Assembly (NCBI RefSeq): GCF_000812565.1 | Contig: NZ_JTAM01000006.1 | Location: 186,001 to 250,000, forward strand | From: Flammeovirga sp. OC4 | GTDB taxonomy: Bacteria; Bacteroidota; Bacteroidia; Cytophagales; Flammeovirgaceae | Reading direction: 5' to 3' | Length of the DNA: 64,000 nucleotides | Part shown: positions 24,300 through 32,476 of the stretch, in pieces | Numbering within the stretch: the first letter of the stretch is position 1 | How the letters are laid out: each line of letters starts with the position of its first letter | The notes under the pieces: model-generated | Database searches by the model: none | What the model was told of the DNA's origin: nothing | What the model saw: the letters and a program-made list of their open reading frames with translations, nothing else | Translations under genes and position numbers: made by a program

Positions 24300-25994
24300 A
24301 TGAAAACTATTTCAAACAAGATTATTCTTGCCCTTTTTGCGTTTTTTGTATTTTGTTGTACGCCAACAGAAGAAACGCCAATCGACCAAACCCCAGAAGA
24401 AATTGCCGAACTGATTGGCAATGGAAATGTTACTTCGTATCGAATGTCAGACGATGGTATGTCCATGACCATTACCTTTGAAAATGGACAAACAGCTACT
24501 ATTACTTTCCCCGAATCAGTGTTTGGTACCGATGGTATTGATGGTGCTGATGGAACCAATGGTTCGGATGGTGCAAATGGTACCGATGGAACAGGAATTG
24601 AAAGCATCGAATTTGATGATGAAACTGGTGAGTTAGTCATTACGATGAGTAACGATGTGGTTTATCGTTTTGATTTTACTATCAAAGATGGAGAAATCGA
24701 CAACAGCAAATTGGTTGACGTAGATGGAATGTATTTCTTTAAATCTCTTCAACTTGGCGCTTTTGAAATGGCAAGCTTCGAGTACACTGATGATTTTCAG
24801 ATTGAATCCGCAACAATCAATGATGTGGAAAATGGTGATGTGATTCCTGTAAGTACTTTGAAGCATACTTTTGAAAATGGGAAAATATCCTATACAGAGT
24901 CAATGGAGTATGCAACAAGACAAGAAGTGTATTATGACTGGAACTATTACTTTGATGGTCTGTATAGTTATGATTATACGGTAGGAGATGTATTTGAATC
25001 TTCAGCAAGAACCAACACTTATTCCTCAGGTATTTTTTCAGTTCCAGGTCTACAAATTGTACATAATACTGAAACAGAAGCTTTAGAATTATTAGATGAA
25101 AACGATGAAGGCTTCGGTTTTTATTTAAACGGGATAGATTTTGAAGATATTCTTATCAGCGAAGCAACTCCTGCAGATTTCAGCTCTGATACTTATTTAC
25201 CCAATAAGATTGAGAAAAAATCAGACACTGAAATTTATGAATACATACCACTAGTTGAGTCGGATGGACAGCTATATTACATTCTTTATACTACTTACAC
25301 CAACATCCTACAGGTCGAAAAAGGTGATGTGTTAAGTTCAGGTTATTTGTATAGAGAGTACGATGGTGAAAACCTATCAAAAATGTATGCTACTGATGAG
25401 CAAGGCGGTGACTATGATGAATACATTCAAATGTCTTACACTGGAGGGAATCTTTCAAAAGCAGAGGAGTATTACAAAGACGGGGGTCAATTTGTGAAGT
25501 CTGATGGAGAGTTGATTTATAACTATGATGCTAATGGTAAATTAACAAGTACTGTAGCAAAGAGTGGTGACAGCGAAGGAGATACACTTTTCAAAGTGTT
25601 GTATGATTCAGACTTAAACCCGATAGAAATATGGTCTTACCATGATGCTGTTTTTGAATATGGAAGCTTCTTTAATGATGAAACAGGGAGAGTGGAATAT
25701 GACTATCATATGGTGAAAGAGGCGGGATTCAGACCGTCTTTAAGAATGGAGTACTATGACAATATGAAAAACTTCTTTGGTCACTCCATCAATGCAATGC
25801 TTCCAGAGTTGGAACAATTAGAACTGACGAAAGCTCCCAAAAGAGTATTCTCAATGGAAGACAATTCATCTATTCGATTTGAATATAAAGACTTTAATAA
25901 AGGAGGTTATCCTGAATCTGTACAATTACTAATGTCAGACGGAGGAGAATACCTCATGTATGAAGGAATCATGGATTATACTGTAAAACGATAA
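24300..25994 (+). CDS. Lipoprotein with a collagen-like Gly-X-Y segment
   Basis: A 564-residue lipoprotein (signal ending FVFCC; Cys19 or Cys20). Residues ~30-75 form a small beta unit (GNVTSYRMSDDGMSMTITFE), followed at residues 76-99 by eight Gly-X-Asp/Asn triplets resembling a short collagen-like stalk. The remaining ~460 residues are beta-rich with YD-type repeats (LIYNYDANGKLTSTVAK, LSKMYATDEQGGDYDEY), a pattern seen in secreted proteins with hairpin repeats. No catalytic motif was recognised. A strong terminator and then a TonB receptor gene follow, so it may be a surface partner of that system, but cotranscription is not shown. Confidence 0.65.
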   Translation: MKTISNKIILALFAFFVFCCTPTEETPIDQTPEEIAELIGNGNVTSYRMSDDGMSMTITFENGQTATITFPESVFGTDGIDGADGTNGSDGANGTDGTGIESIEFDDETGELVITMSNDVVYRFDFTIKDGEIDNSKLVDVDGMYFFKSLQLGAFEMASFEYTDDFQIESATINDVENGDVIPVSTLKHTFENGKISYTESMEYATRQEVYYDWNYYFDGLYSYDYTVGDVFESSARTNTYSSGIFSVPGLQIVHNTETEALELLDENDEGFGFYLNGIDFEDILISEATPADFSSDTYLPNKIEKKSDTEIYEYIPLVESDGQLYYILYTTYTNILQVEKGDVLSSGYLYREYDGENLSKMYATDEQGGDYDEYIQMSYTGGNLSKAEEYYKDGGQFVKSDGELIYNYDANGKLTSTVAKSGDSEGDTLFKVLYDSDLNPIEIWSYHDAVFEYGSFFNDETGRVEYDYHMVKEAGFRPSLRMEYYDNMKNFFGHSINAMLPELEQLELTKAPKRVFSMEDNSSIRFEYKDFNKGGYPESVQLLMSDGGEYLMYEGIMDYTVKR

Positions 25995-26005
25995 ATTTTC
26001 ATGTT

Positions 26006-26040
26006 GCAGAGAGAGTTTACCCACTCTCTCTGCTTTTTTT
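26006..26040 (+). terminator. Strong intrinsic terminator
   Basis: A perfect 11-bp stem, GCAGAGAGAGT at 26006-26016 and ACTCTCTCTGC at 26023-26033, with a 6-base loop and seven T. It ends only 6 bases before the next start codon, so the TonB receptor gene must either be read through or have a promoter inside this hairpin. Confidence 0.85.
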
Positions 26041-26046
26041 ATTGAG

Positions 26047-28275
26047 ATGCGTTTTTTTATTCTCTTCATTTTATTCATCTGCTATTCTTACTTTACTGAA
26101 GCTCAAATTAGCGTTACTGTAAAGGATAAAAGAAACTTACAGCCTATTCAGGCCGTATCGGTAATTAGTTTAAACCAACAAAAAATTACGGAGAGTGATC
26201 ATAATGGAAAATTTCAAATAGCCTCTCATTATGATAGCCTTTTTCTTGCACATTGGAATTATCAAACCATTTTGGTGAACCTAAATCATGATACTACGAT
26301 TTATCTAATATCTAAGGTTGATACATTGGAAATGGTTGCTGTTGAAGGAAAAATATTAGAAGAAGAAAAAGCTATTCAATTTTCAAGAAGTGAAATAGTA
26401 GATCTTTCACCTTCATTTCTTTCTTCGTTTAATTTAGAGAGAAATCTTCAAGTACTTCCCGGTGTAACGGTTACTAATGATACACAATCGGGTTTATATG
26501 TTAGGGGAGGGCATAGAGGTGAAAGTAGAATTTTATTTAATAATATACCTCAGTATTCTTCCAATCACCTGTTTGGGTTGGCCAGTAATTATCAAGAAGA
26601 TTTATTAAGAAAAGTATCATTTCATAAGGGCTATTTTCCTTCTGCAATGTACAATGGAGTGACAAGTTTTTTGACAGTCGATGTTGATCAAGAAATCCCA
26701 CAAAAGAGTGCATTGAAATTAGCATTAGGAACATTGAGTTCTGAAGCCTATGCAAAAATTAGAGTCAATGAGAAAACCAAAGTAGATTTAGGGTACCGAA
26801 GGGCTTATTTAGATTGGCTCGGAAGTTATTACAATGCGATCAAGAAAGAAGACTTGATTCCTATATATGGTTTTGATGATTTTAGTGTCAATATTGTAAG
26901 GAAAATGGATACTAATGACAAATTCAATGTAACCTACATTCTATCGCATGATAACATAAAATCATCTTTAAATAATAATGCTATTAAAAGTGATTGGTCT
27001 GGTCAGACATTATCAATGAATTACTTGAAATTGTCTAACATAGGGGTTTGGGAGTTTTATTCAGGCTTCAATAGTAATCAATTTAATTTTATACATTCTT
27101 CAACATCAGAAACAGATACAACTTTAGCTCGTAATAATTTGAATAGTTATGTGCTAGGTATAAAACTTTTTCAGGATATAAATCCGAAACTGAAGTTAGA
27201 GTCTACTATTGAATACCAACAGGTCAGAGGTGATGTGAACAACGATTGGATTTCCACTTCTAGTGTTGATCGGACTCTCAAAAATGATATTTCACAAATA
27301 CATCAGCAAAATATCTCATCACATCTCTATTATCAGATAAACCGGTTTTTGGCTATTAATGGAGGGGTAAATGTCAATTATTATATCAGACAAAATTTTA
27401 GAGATTTACAGCTAGCCCCAAGGTTGTCTTTGAATTTTGAAATCCGTCATCATTCAGTCAATTTTTCTTATAATAGAAGTTTTCAGAACATTCATTATCT
27501 CCCTTATATTGGTTTTGATATGCCAATAGATATGTGGGAATGGACGAATGAAACGCTTTCACCACTTCTATCAGATAATTTTCAGGTTGATTACAAAGTG
27601 AAAATTTTAGGTGAGTTGGCATTAAATATTGGACTATTTTATAATGATAAACGAAATGTAATAGACTATAAGGATGGTTCTGATTATTTATATAATCCAT
27701 GGGATCATGAGCAAATAACACAAGGAGTGGAGCACATCAGAGGTGCTGAGTTTGAAATTAAATCTACCTTTCTAAACACTCCAATCAGAGCGTCTTACAC
27801 TTATTTGGAGTCGGAAAGGAGCAGTGATGAGATTCATAATGGTAATCCCTATCCAAATTCTTATTCTCCCCAACATCAAATTACTTTAGCATTACATAAA
27901 AAAATCAATAAACGACTATCCTTGAACTGTAATTGGTATTATTCCACTGGACAAAGAATCACAATTCCTGAATCATTCATCTTATCTACTCCATCCAATG
28001 AGCATACTTCATTTGTTGTACCTGTTTATGATCAGAGAAATAATTTTGAATTACCGCCTAGTCATAGAATGGATGTCAGCATGAATTATTTCATTCCTAT
28101 ACGTTCCAATCAACTTCAGCTCACATTGAGTATTTTCAATATCTACAATAATAAAAATGCTTATTTTGTTAGTTTTGAAAAGGTGGAAAGAAACGATGAA
28201 CCATCATTAATTCAAGGGCATAAAAAAGCACTCATACCATTTCTTCCCTCTTTTAAAATTACTTATCAGTTATGA
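26047..28275 (+). CDS. TonB-dependent receptor with carboxypeptidase-like N-terminal domain
   Basis: A 742-residue outer-membrane receptor, shorter than SusC. It has a signal peptide (MRFFILFILFICYSYFTEAQ), a carboxypeptidase-regulatory-like domain (~20-95, ISVTVKDKRNLQPIQAVSVI), a plug (LQVLPGVTVTNDTQSGLYVRGG) and a barrel ending FKITYQL. It overlaps the DUF4249 gene by 4 bp (ATGA), a pairing frequent in Bacteroidota. Together they resemble a receptor and lipoprotein uptake pair other than SusC/SusD. The ligand is unknown; there is no glycan or metal gene beside it to give a hint. Confidence 0.85.
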   Translation: MRFFILFILFICYSYFTEAQISVTVKDKRNLQPIQAVSVISLNQQKITESDHNGKFQIASHYDSLFLAHWNYQTILVNLNHDTTIYLISKVDTLEMVAVEGKILEEEKAIQFSRSEIVDLSPSFLSSFNLERNLQVLPGVTVTNDTQSGLYVRGGHRGESRILFNNIPQYSSNHLFGLASNYQEDLLRKVSFHKGYFPSAMYNGVTSFLTVDVDQEIPQKSALKLALGTLSSEAYAKIRVNEKTKVDLGYRRAYLDWLGSYYNAIKKEDLIPIYGFDDFSVNIVRKMDTNDKFNVTYILSHDNIKSSLNNNAIKSDWSGQTLSMNYLKLSNIGVWEFYSGFNSNQFNFIHSSTSETDTTLARNNLNSYVLGIKLFQDINPKLKLESTIEYQQVRGDVNNDWISTSSVDRTLKNDISQIHQQNISSHLYYQINRFLAINGGVNVNYYIRQNFRDLQLAPRLSLNFEIRHHSVNFSYNRSFQNIHYLPYIGFDMPIDMWEWTNETLSPLLSDNFQVDYKVKILGELALNIGLFYNDKRNVIDYKDGSDYLYNPWDHEQITQGVEHIRGAEFEIKSTFLNTPIRASYTYLESERSSDEIHNGNPYPNSYSPQHQITLALHKKINKRLSLNCNWYYSTGQRITIPESFILSTPSNEHTSFVVPVYDQRNNFELPPSHRMDVSMNYFIPIRSNQLQLTLSIFNIYNNKNAYFVSFEKVERNDEPSLIQGHKKALIPFLPSFKITYQL

Positions 28276-29087
28276 AACAAATGCTTCTAATTTCAATTTT
28301 GTTGGTCTTTATGGGGTGTAGTTATGATGAAGAAATTATTGATATACCTATAAAAGAGAAACGGTTTTTGGCTATTGAAGCTTATTTAACGAATAATCGA
28401 AAGATTGAAATGACTGTGATTCATAATATTTTACTGACTGATGAATTGGTTTTGAAGCCAGTTTGGTATGCAGATGTGAATATCATGACAAACAAGAAGG
28501 ATTATCCTCTGCTCAACCTTCCCTATACAAGAAGTTCAGATCAGCGATTTATTAACTATGTCTCTGCGAAAGAGGTGATGTTTGATAAAGGTGAAATTAC
28601 ACTTTCCATCAATTATAAAGATTCTCTTTTTCTAACTTCTGAAACAACAGTTTTATCCCCAATAAAATTAGACTCAATCTATTTTGGTTCAGATCAACGC
28701 GTAGGGTTTTATTTTGAAAGAGGAGAGGATTCAGACTATTATAAAACGCTCGCTTATCTCTATGTCAGAGATTCAGTTTTAGTGTTTAGTAAGACACATT
28801 ATGTCGGAAAGGAATTGAAAAGAGTTGAGATCAATGAAAAAATAGAGCGGTTGATAGAGGCAGACTCTTCGAGTTTTATTTTATCAAAAATTTCAAAAGA
28901 TCATTATTTGTATGAACAGTCTGTTCGAAATGCCTATTTGGCAAATATAGAACCTACAGTAAAAGCCGATACGATCTATTCTAATATTGAAAACGGGAAA
29001 GGCATTTTTACATTTTTTGCAAATGATACTATTAGTATAAACTATTCGGTGAAGGATTTGAAAAATCAGACCGTGACGCACAAGTAG
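28272..29087 (+). CDS. DUF4249-family lipoprotein
   Basis: A 271-residue lipoprotein (signal ending LVFMGC, Cys16). After the Cys comes the region RFLAIEAYLTNNRKIEMTVIHN and a beta-rich body (YADVNIMTNKKDYPLL). This is the usual DUF4249 arrangement, found almost always just downstream of a TonB receptor, as here with a 4-bp overlap. It probably sits at the outer membrane and assists the receptor in ligand capture. It is at the short end for the family. Its stop is 2 bp from the convergent stop of the next gene. Confidence 0.75.
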   Translation: MKQMLLISILLVFMGCSYDEEIIDIPIKEKRFLAIEAYLTNNRKIEMTVIHNILLTDELVLKPVWYADVNIMTNKKDYPLLNLPYTRSSDQRFINYVSAKEVMFDKGEITLSINYKDSLFLTSETTVLSPIKLDSIYFGSDQRVGFYFERGEDSDYYKTLAYLYVRDSVLVFSKTHYVGKELKRVEINEKIERLIEADSSSFILSKISKDHYLYEQSVRNAYLANIEPTVKADTIYSNIENGKGIFTFFANDTISINYSVKDLKNQTVTHK

Positions 29088-29089
29088 GT

Positions 29090-29305
29090 TTAACCGCACC
29101 CACAGCTGTCATTTCCATTCCCACAGCAACTTTTTGAAGACTTGCATCCAACTTTCATTACTCCCATCACAATACTAAGAAAAGCCCCAATCACTATGCC
29201 TACAATATCATTATCCATTAATGATGGAATGAGAATGGCAATACCCAATACTAACCATAGTATCCTTGTGATAGGCCAATTGTGTTTCAAAGATTCAATA
29301 TTCAT
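29090..29305 (-). CDS. Small DUF2892-like membrane protein with Cys-rich tail
   Basis: A 71-residue protein with two hydrophobic segments (ITRILWLVLGIAILIPSL and VIGAFLSIVMGVMKVG), as in DUF2892 proteins of the YgaP type. Its C-terminal tail is Cys-rich (CKSSKSCCGNGNDSCGCG, five Cys), which could bind a soft metal or persulfide. It overlaps the next gene upstream by 4 bp (ATGA), so the two are translated together. DUF2892 proteins often go with rhodanese or sulfur and heavy-metal genes, but none is beside it here. Confidence 0.65.
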   Translation of the reverse strand: MNIESLKHNWPITRILWLVLGIAILIPSLMDNDIVGIVIGAFLSIVMGVMKVGCKSSKSCCGNGNDSCGCG

Positions 29306-29493
29306 TTTTCCTTTTTAAAAAAATCAGTAATTAATACTCCCATTACGCTTCCATATAATGTACTGTTGATGGGCTGAGAAGTGATAGCACAAGTACCGGT
29401 TATACATCCAATTTGACTATAATAAAGATAACCTAAAACTGCACCGACTACTAAGCCGATCAAGTGAAATTTGTATGCTTGGAGTAATTTCAT
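29302..29493 (-). CDS. Small DUF6132-like membrane protein
   Basis: A 63-residue protein with two transmembrane segments (LIGLVVGAVLGYLYYS and LYGSVMGVLITDFFK). Between them lies a conserved-looking loop with a Cys pair (IGCITGTCAITSQPINS). This pattern matches DUF6132 proteins of Bacteroidota by recall, usually found with YgaP/DUF2892 or rhodanese-type genes. It starts the two-gene unit with the Cys-tailed protein. The shared Cys content suggests a sulfur- or thiol-related role at the inner membrane (inference). The gene-sense -7 box TAACTTTA upstream has one mismatch to consensus. Confidence 0.65.
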   Translation of the reverse strand: MKLLQAYKFHLIGLVVGAVLGYLYYSQIGCITGTCAITSQPINSTLYGSVMGVLITDFFKKEK

Positions 29494-29696
29494 GTTGTTT
29501 TCTTTTTTTGTAAAGTTACGTTTTTGAATGGCATATTATGTAACATGTGTTACGTAAGTCTTAAGTTAAATGTTTTTGTTGATAAGAAATGAGATCTAAA
29601 CCTTGAATAATTGGTATAAGGTTGTTAATAAATGCAAGTAATTATTATCTGTTAGTTTTTAATCAGTTTTTGATAGGGTGATGTGATCAATGTTAT

Positions 29697-29704
29697 TACC
29701 TTTG
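29697..29704 (+). promoter_or_regulatory. Orphan Bacteroidota promoter on the plus strand
   Basis: TACCTTTG is an exact TAnnTTTG -7 box. TTTG at 29669-29672 could serve as the -33 element, though its 24-bp spacing is longer than the usual 19-21. No protein gene lies downstream on this strand before the terminator at 29819. Confidence 0.5.
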
Positions 29705-29710
29705 TAAAGT

Positions 29711-29848
29711 AGTCAAGATAGTAGTAAGCAAATGACTTTAATCCATTAATTAAAGCATTGCGTAGTTTATTTCTATTGAAGATAGATATAGATTACAAAC
29801 AATTAAAAATGAGGAAATGCAGCCCGCAATTTGTGGGCTGTTTTTTTT
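29711..29848 (+). ncRNA. Candidate small RNA, about 135 nt
   Basis: This stretch runs from a predicted start site to an intrinsic terminator: AGCCCGCA at 29821-29828 pairs with TGTGGGCT at 29832-29839, then eight T. Within it, AATG(a)CTTTAAT at 29731-29742 pairs with ATTAAAGCATT at 29749-29759. There is no plausible reading frame. Both flanking genes are on the minus strand, so the terminator cannot belong to either. The remainder of the 29494-29947 spacer shows nothing else. Confidence 0.5.
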
Positions 29849-29947
29849 ATGTAAAAAATTAGGAAAGCAAGACGAATCTTACTTTCCTAAAATTGAGTTG
29901 TTGATTAATGAGTAATGTAAAACACATTATTCATACCTCTAAGATGT

Positions 29948-32002
29948 TTACCAAACCTTAGCTCTCTCAGCAGGGGCAACATACATAGAATCACCTTCTA
30001 CAATATTGAATGCCGTATAGAACGGATCAAAATCTGATAATGGACCTACAGCTCTGTATTGACCTGGAGAGTGAGGATCTGTTTGAATCTGCGTTCTTAG
30101 CGCTTCTTCTCTAGATTTTGTTCTCCAGATAGTAGCCCATGAAAGGAAGAAACGTTGCTCAGGTGTGAAACCATCAATGTTACCTGGCTTTTCAGGTAAT
30201 AATGATAAATAACGTTGTAAACCATCATACGCAACAGCAACACCGCCAAGGTCAGCAATGTTTTCTCCCAATGTAAGTTCACCGTTGATGTGTAAACCTT
30301 CAATTGGCTCATAACCATTGTATTGTTGAATTACCATTTCCGCTTTTCCTTTGAAAGCAGTATCATCGTTTTCAGTCCACCAGTCTTTCATTTCACCATG
30401 AGCATCAAAACGACGTCCTGAATCATCAAAACCATGAGAAATTTCGTGACCAATAACAGCACCAATACCACCGTAGTTTACAGCTTCATCTGCTTGGTAG
30501 TTATAGAAAGGAGGTTGTAAGATAGCGGCAGGGAATACAATCTCATTGTACAATGGGTGGTAGTAAGCATTTACTGTTTGAGGAGTCATACCCCATTTAG
30601 TTTTGTCAACCGGCTTACCGTATTCCTTCATGTTTTTCACAAATTCTAATTTGCTACTGTTCACGATATTTTGGAAGTAAGTATCTTTTGAAACTTCAAG
30701 ATCTTCATACGTTTCCCACTTGTCAGGGTAGCCAATTTTCACATTGAACGCCTCTAGTTTAGTAAGTGCTTTTTCTTTTGTTTCTGGAGTCATCCAATCC
30801 ACTCCCTTAATACGCTTTGCAAAAGCTTCTTTGATATTGGCTACCATTTTATCCGCTTTTTGCTTCGCTTCCTCAGGGAATACCTCTTGAACATAAAGTT
30901 TACCCACGGCAAAACCAACAAGACCGTTTGTTGTACCTAATACACGCTTCCAACGAGGACGGTTTTCTTCTAAACCTCTCATTTTCTTACCATAGAAGTC
31001 GAAACTTTCATCAACAAATTGACTGCTTAAATAAGGAGCTGCTTCGTGAACTAAGTGCCATTTTAAATACAATTGGATAGTTTCCAATGATGTATTCTCA
31101 ATCATATTATCCAACTCCTCAAAGTACGGAGGATGGGTAACGATTACATTTTCAGTAGCGACATTGATGTCTTTTAAGTATTGAGTCCAGTCAATAGTCT
31201 TACAAATTTTTTGAAGATCCGCTACTGTATAAGGGTTATACATTCTTCGAGGATCTCTTGATTCAACTGGAGTAAGGTTGAATTCCGCTAAAGTATTTTC
31301 GAACTCAAATACTTGTTGTGCTGCCTTTTCTGCATTAGGAATAGTCAATAAGTCAAACATGTTAGCGATATGTTGTACATATTGTTCTCTAGTTGCTTTT
31401 GATGCAGAATCTTGCTTTGTATAATAATCCTTGTTTGGAAGACCTAGACCACTATAACCAATATAGAAAGATTGGATTTCACTGTTTTTTAAGTCTTGGA
31501 ATACGCTTGGCCCAAAAATAACACCTGTTTGTGACTTGTGTAATTCCGTCAAGACTGCTTGAAGGCCCTCTTTAGATTTCAATCCATCAACAAGTGCCAT
31601 GTATGGAGCAAGAGGTTGTGCACCCAACTTCTCAATAGTAGTAGAGTCCATACCACTTTTGTAAACATAAACAGCTTTCATTTCGTCGCTGCCTTCTTTT
31701 AGTTTACCTGAAGCGATAGCATTGTTTAGTACATCAAGTGTTGCTTTTTCATTACGCTCACGTAATTCATCAAAGCTACCCCATCTGCCTCTGTCAGCAG
31801 GAATAGTCGCTTTTTTCATCCAACCCCCGTTGGCATAAGTGTAGAAGTTTTGACCTGGTTTGATAGAAGTGTCCATGTTCGAAAGGTCAAGTGCTTTTTC
31901 AGCTGTTACTTCATCTTTAGCAGTTTGATTACCACAAGAAGTACACAACAAAGAACTCACACCTAGCGTGACACTAAGAGCTTTTGTTAATAGAGTTTTC
32001 AT
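29948..32002 (-). CDS. M13-family zinc metallopeptidase lipoprotein (PepO/neprilysin-like)
   Basis: A 684-residue lipoprotein with signal ending SSLLCTSC. It opens with the M13 N-terminal signature (SIKPGQNFYTYANGGWMKKA). The zinc site is IGHEISHGFDDSGRRFD (HEXXH) with the third ligand Glu in LGENIADLGGVAV, and the substrate-binding NAYYHPLYNEIVFPAAILQ region is complete. The C-terminus PAERAKVW matches the usual M13 ending. It cleaves oligopeptides in the periplasm or at the surface. The single gene has its own promoter box at 32034 and an 18-bp palindrome upstream. Confidence 0.95.
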   Translation of the reverse strand: MKTLLTKALSVTLGVSSLLCTSCGNQTAKDEVTAEKALDLSNMDTSIKPGQNFYTYANGGWMKKATIPADRGRWGSFDELRERNEKATLDVLNNAIASGKLKEGSDEMKAVYVYKSGMDSTTIEKLGAQPLAPYMALVDGLKSKEGLQAVLTELHKSQTGVIFGPSVFQDLKNSEIQSFYIGYSGLGLPNKDYYTKQDSASKATREQYVQHIANMFDLLTIPNAEKAAQQVFEFENTLAEFNLTPVESRDPRRMYNPYTVADLQKICKTIDWTQYLKDINVATENVIVTHPPYFEELDNMIENTSLETIQLYLKWHLVHEAAPYLSSQFVDESFDFYGKKMRGLEENRPRWKRVLGTTNGLVGFAVGKLYVQEVFPEEAKQKADKMVANIKEAFAKRIKGVDWMTPETKEKALTKLEAFNVKIGYPDKWETYEDLEVSKDTYFQNIVNSSKLEFVKNMKEYGKPVDKTKWGMTPQTVNAYYHPLYNEIVFPAAILQPPFYNYQADEAVNYGGIGAVIGHEISHGFDDSGRRFDAHGEMKDWWTENDDTAFKGKAEMVIQQYNGYEPIEGLHINGELTLGENIADLGGVAVAYDGLQRYLSLLPEKPGNIDGFTPEQRFFLSWATIWRTKSREEALRTQIQTDPHSPGQYRAVGPLSDFDPFYTAFNIVEGDSMYVAPAERAKVW

Positions 32003-32033
32003 TCTAATGATTTATATTTCAATGTTTGTTTAG

Positions 32034-32105
32034 CAAATGTATAATAAAATTTTATACGAAAAAGCTTAAAAACCAATATCAACAAACTATTTGTTTAAAC
32101 AAATA
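32034..32105 (-). promoter_or_regulatory. M13 gene promoter and 18-bp palindrome
   Basis: In gene sense TACATTTG (plus 32034-32041) is an exact -7 box, giving a leader of about 25 bases. A perfect 18-bp palindrome, TATTTGTTTAAACAAATA, lies at 32088-32105, upstream of the promoter where an activator or repressor could bind. Confidence 0.5.
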
Positions 32106-32434
32106 CATGAAAAAGTCGTATTTTTTGATAATATTGTTAAACAACACATATGTTTCTTCAACCAATAAACATTTGTATATAAATTGATTAAGTACTAAGT
32201 CAGAAATATCTTACAGTTAATTCTTATTTATTTTTTGTCGCAGTGCTTAAGTAACAGGATAAAGATGATCGGTTGTTTTAGATTTTATTTTTGAACCGAA
32301 TCATGAGTATTGAGAAGCACAACTATTCACTATAACCAAATAAAAAGGTAGGTACGAAATTTTAAGACGAAATAGCACAACTTTCTCCTGTTAATATTAG
32401 GTAGGTAGGCATAATACTCGCTAAAAACGACGGA
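32106..32434. other. Divergent spacer between M13 and SulP genes
   Basis: No gene is seen in this AT-rich stretch. The only structure noticed is a bulged dyad, TGATCGGTT at 32266-32274 with AACCGAATCA at 32294-32303. Confidence 0.4.
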
Positions 32435-32442
32435 TATTTTTG
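32435..32442 (+). promoter_or_regulatory. -7 promoter box of SulP gene
   Basis: TATTTTTG is an exact TAnnTTTG box 35 bp before the start codon. No convincing -33 TTTG is visible at the usual spacing. Confidence 0.45.
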
Positions 32443-32476
32443 ATCTGCCTGTTTTCACAATCCTTATACTAACATT

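Noticed and set aside
24293-24640. A Ser/Pro/Val-rich frame of 115 codons on the minus strand
   Set aside because: It is the reverse complement of the collagen-like triplets of the lipoprotein gene; the repeats explain its length.
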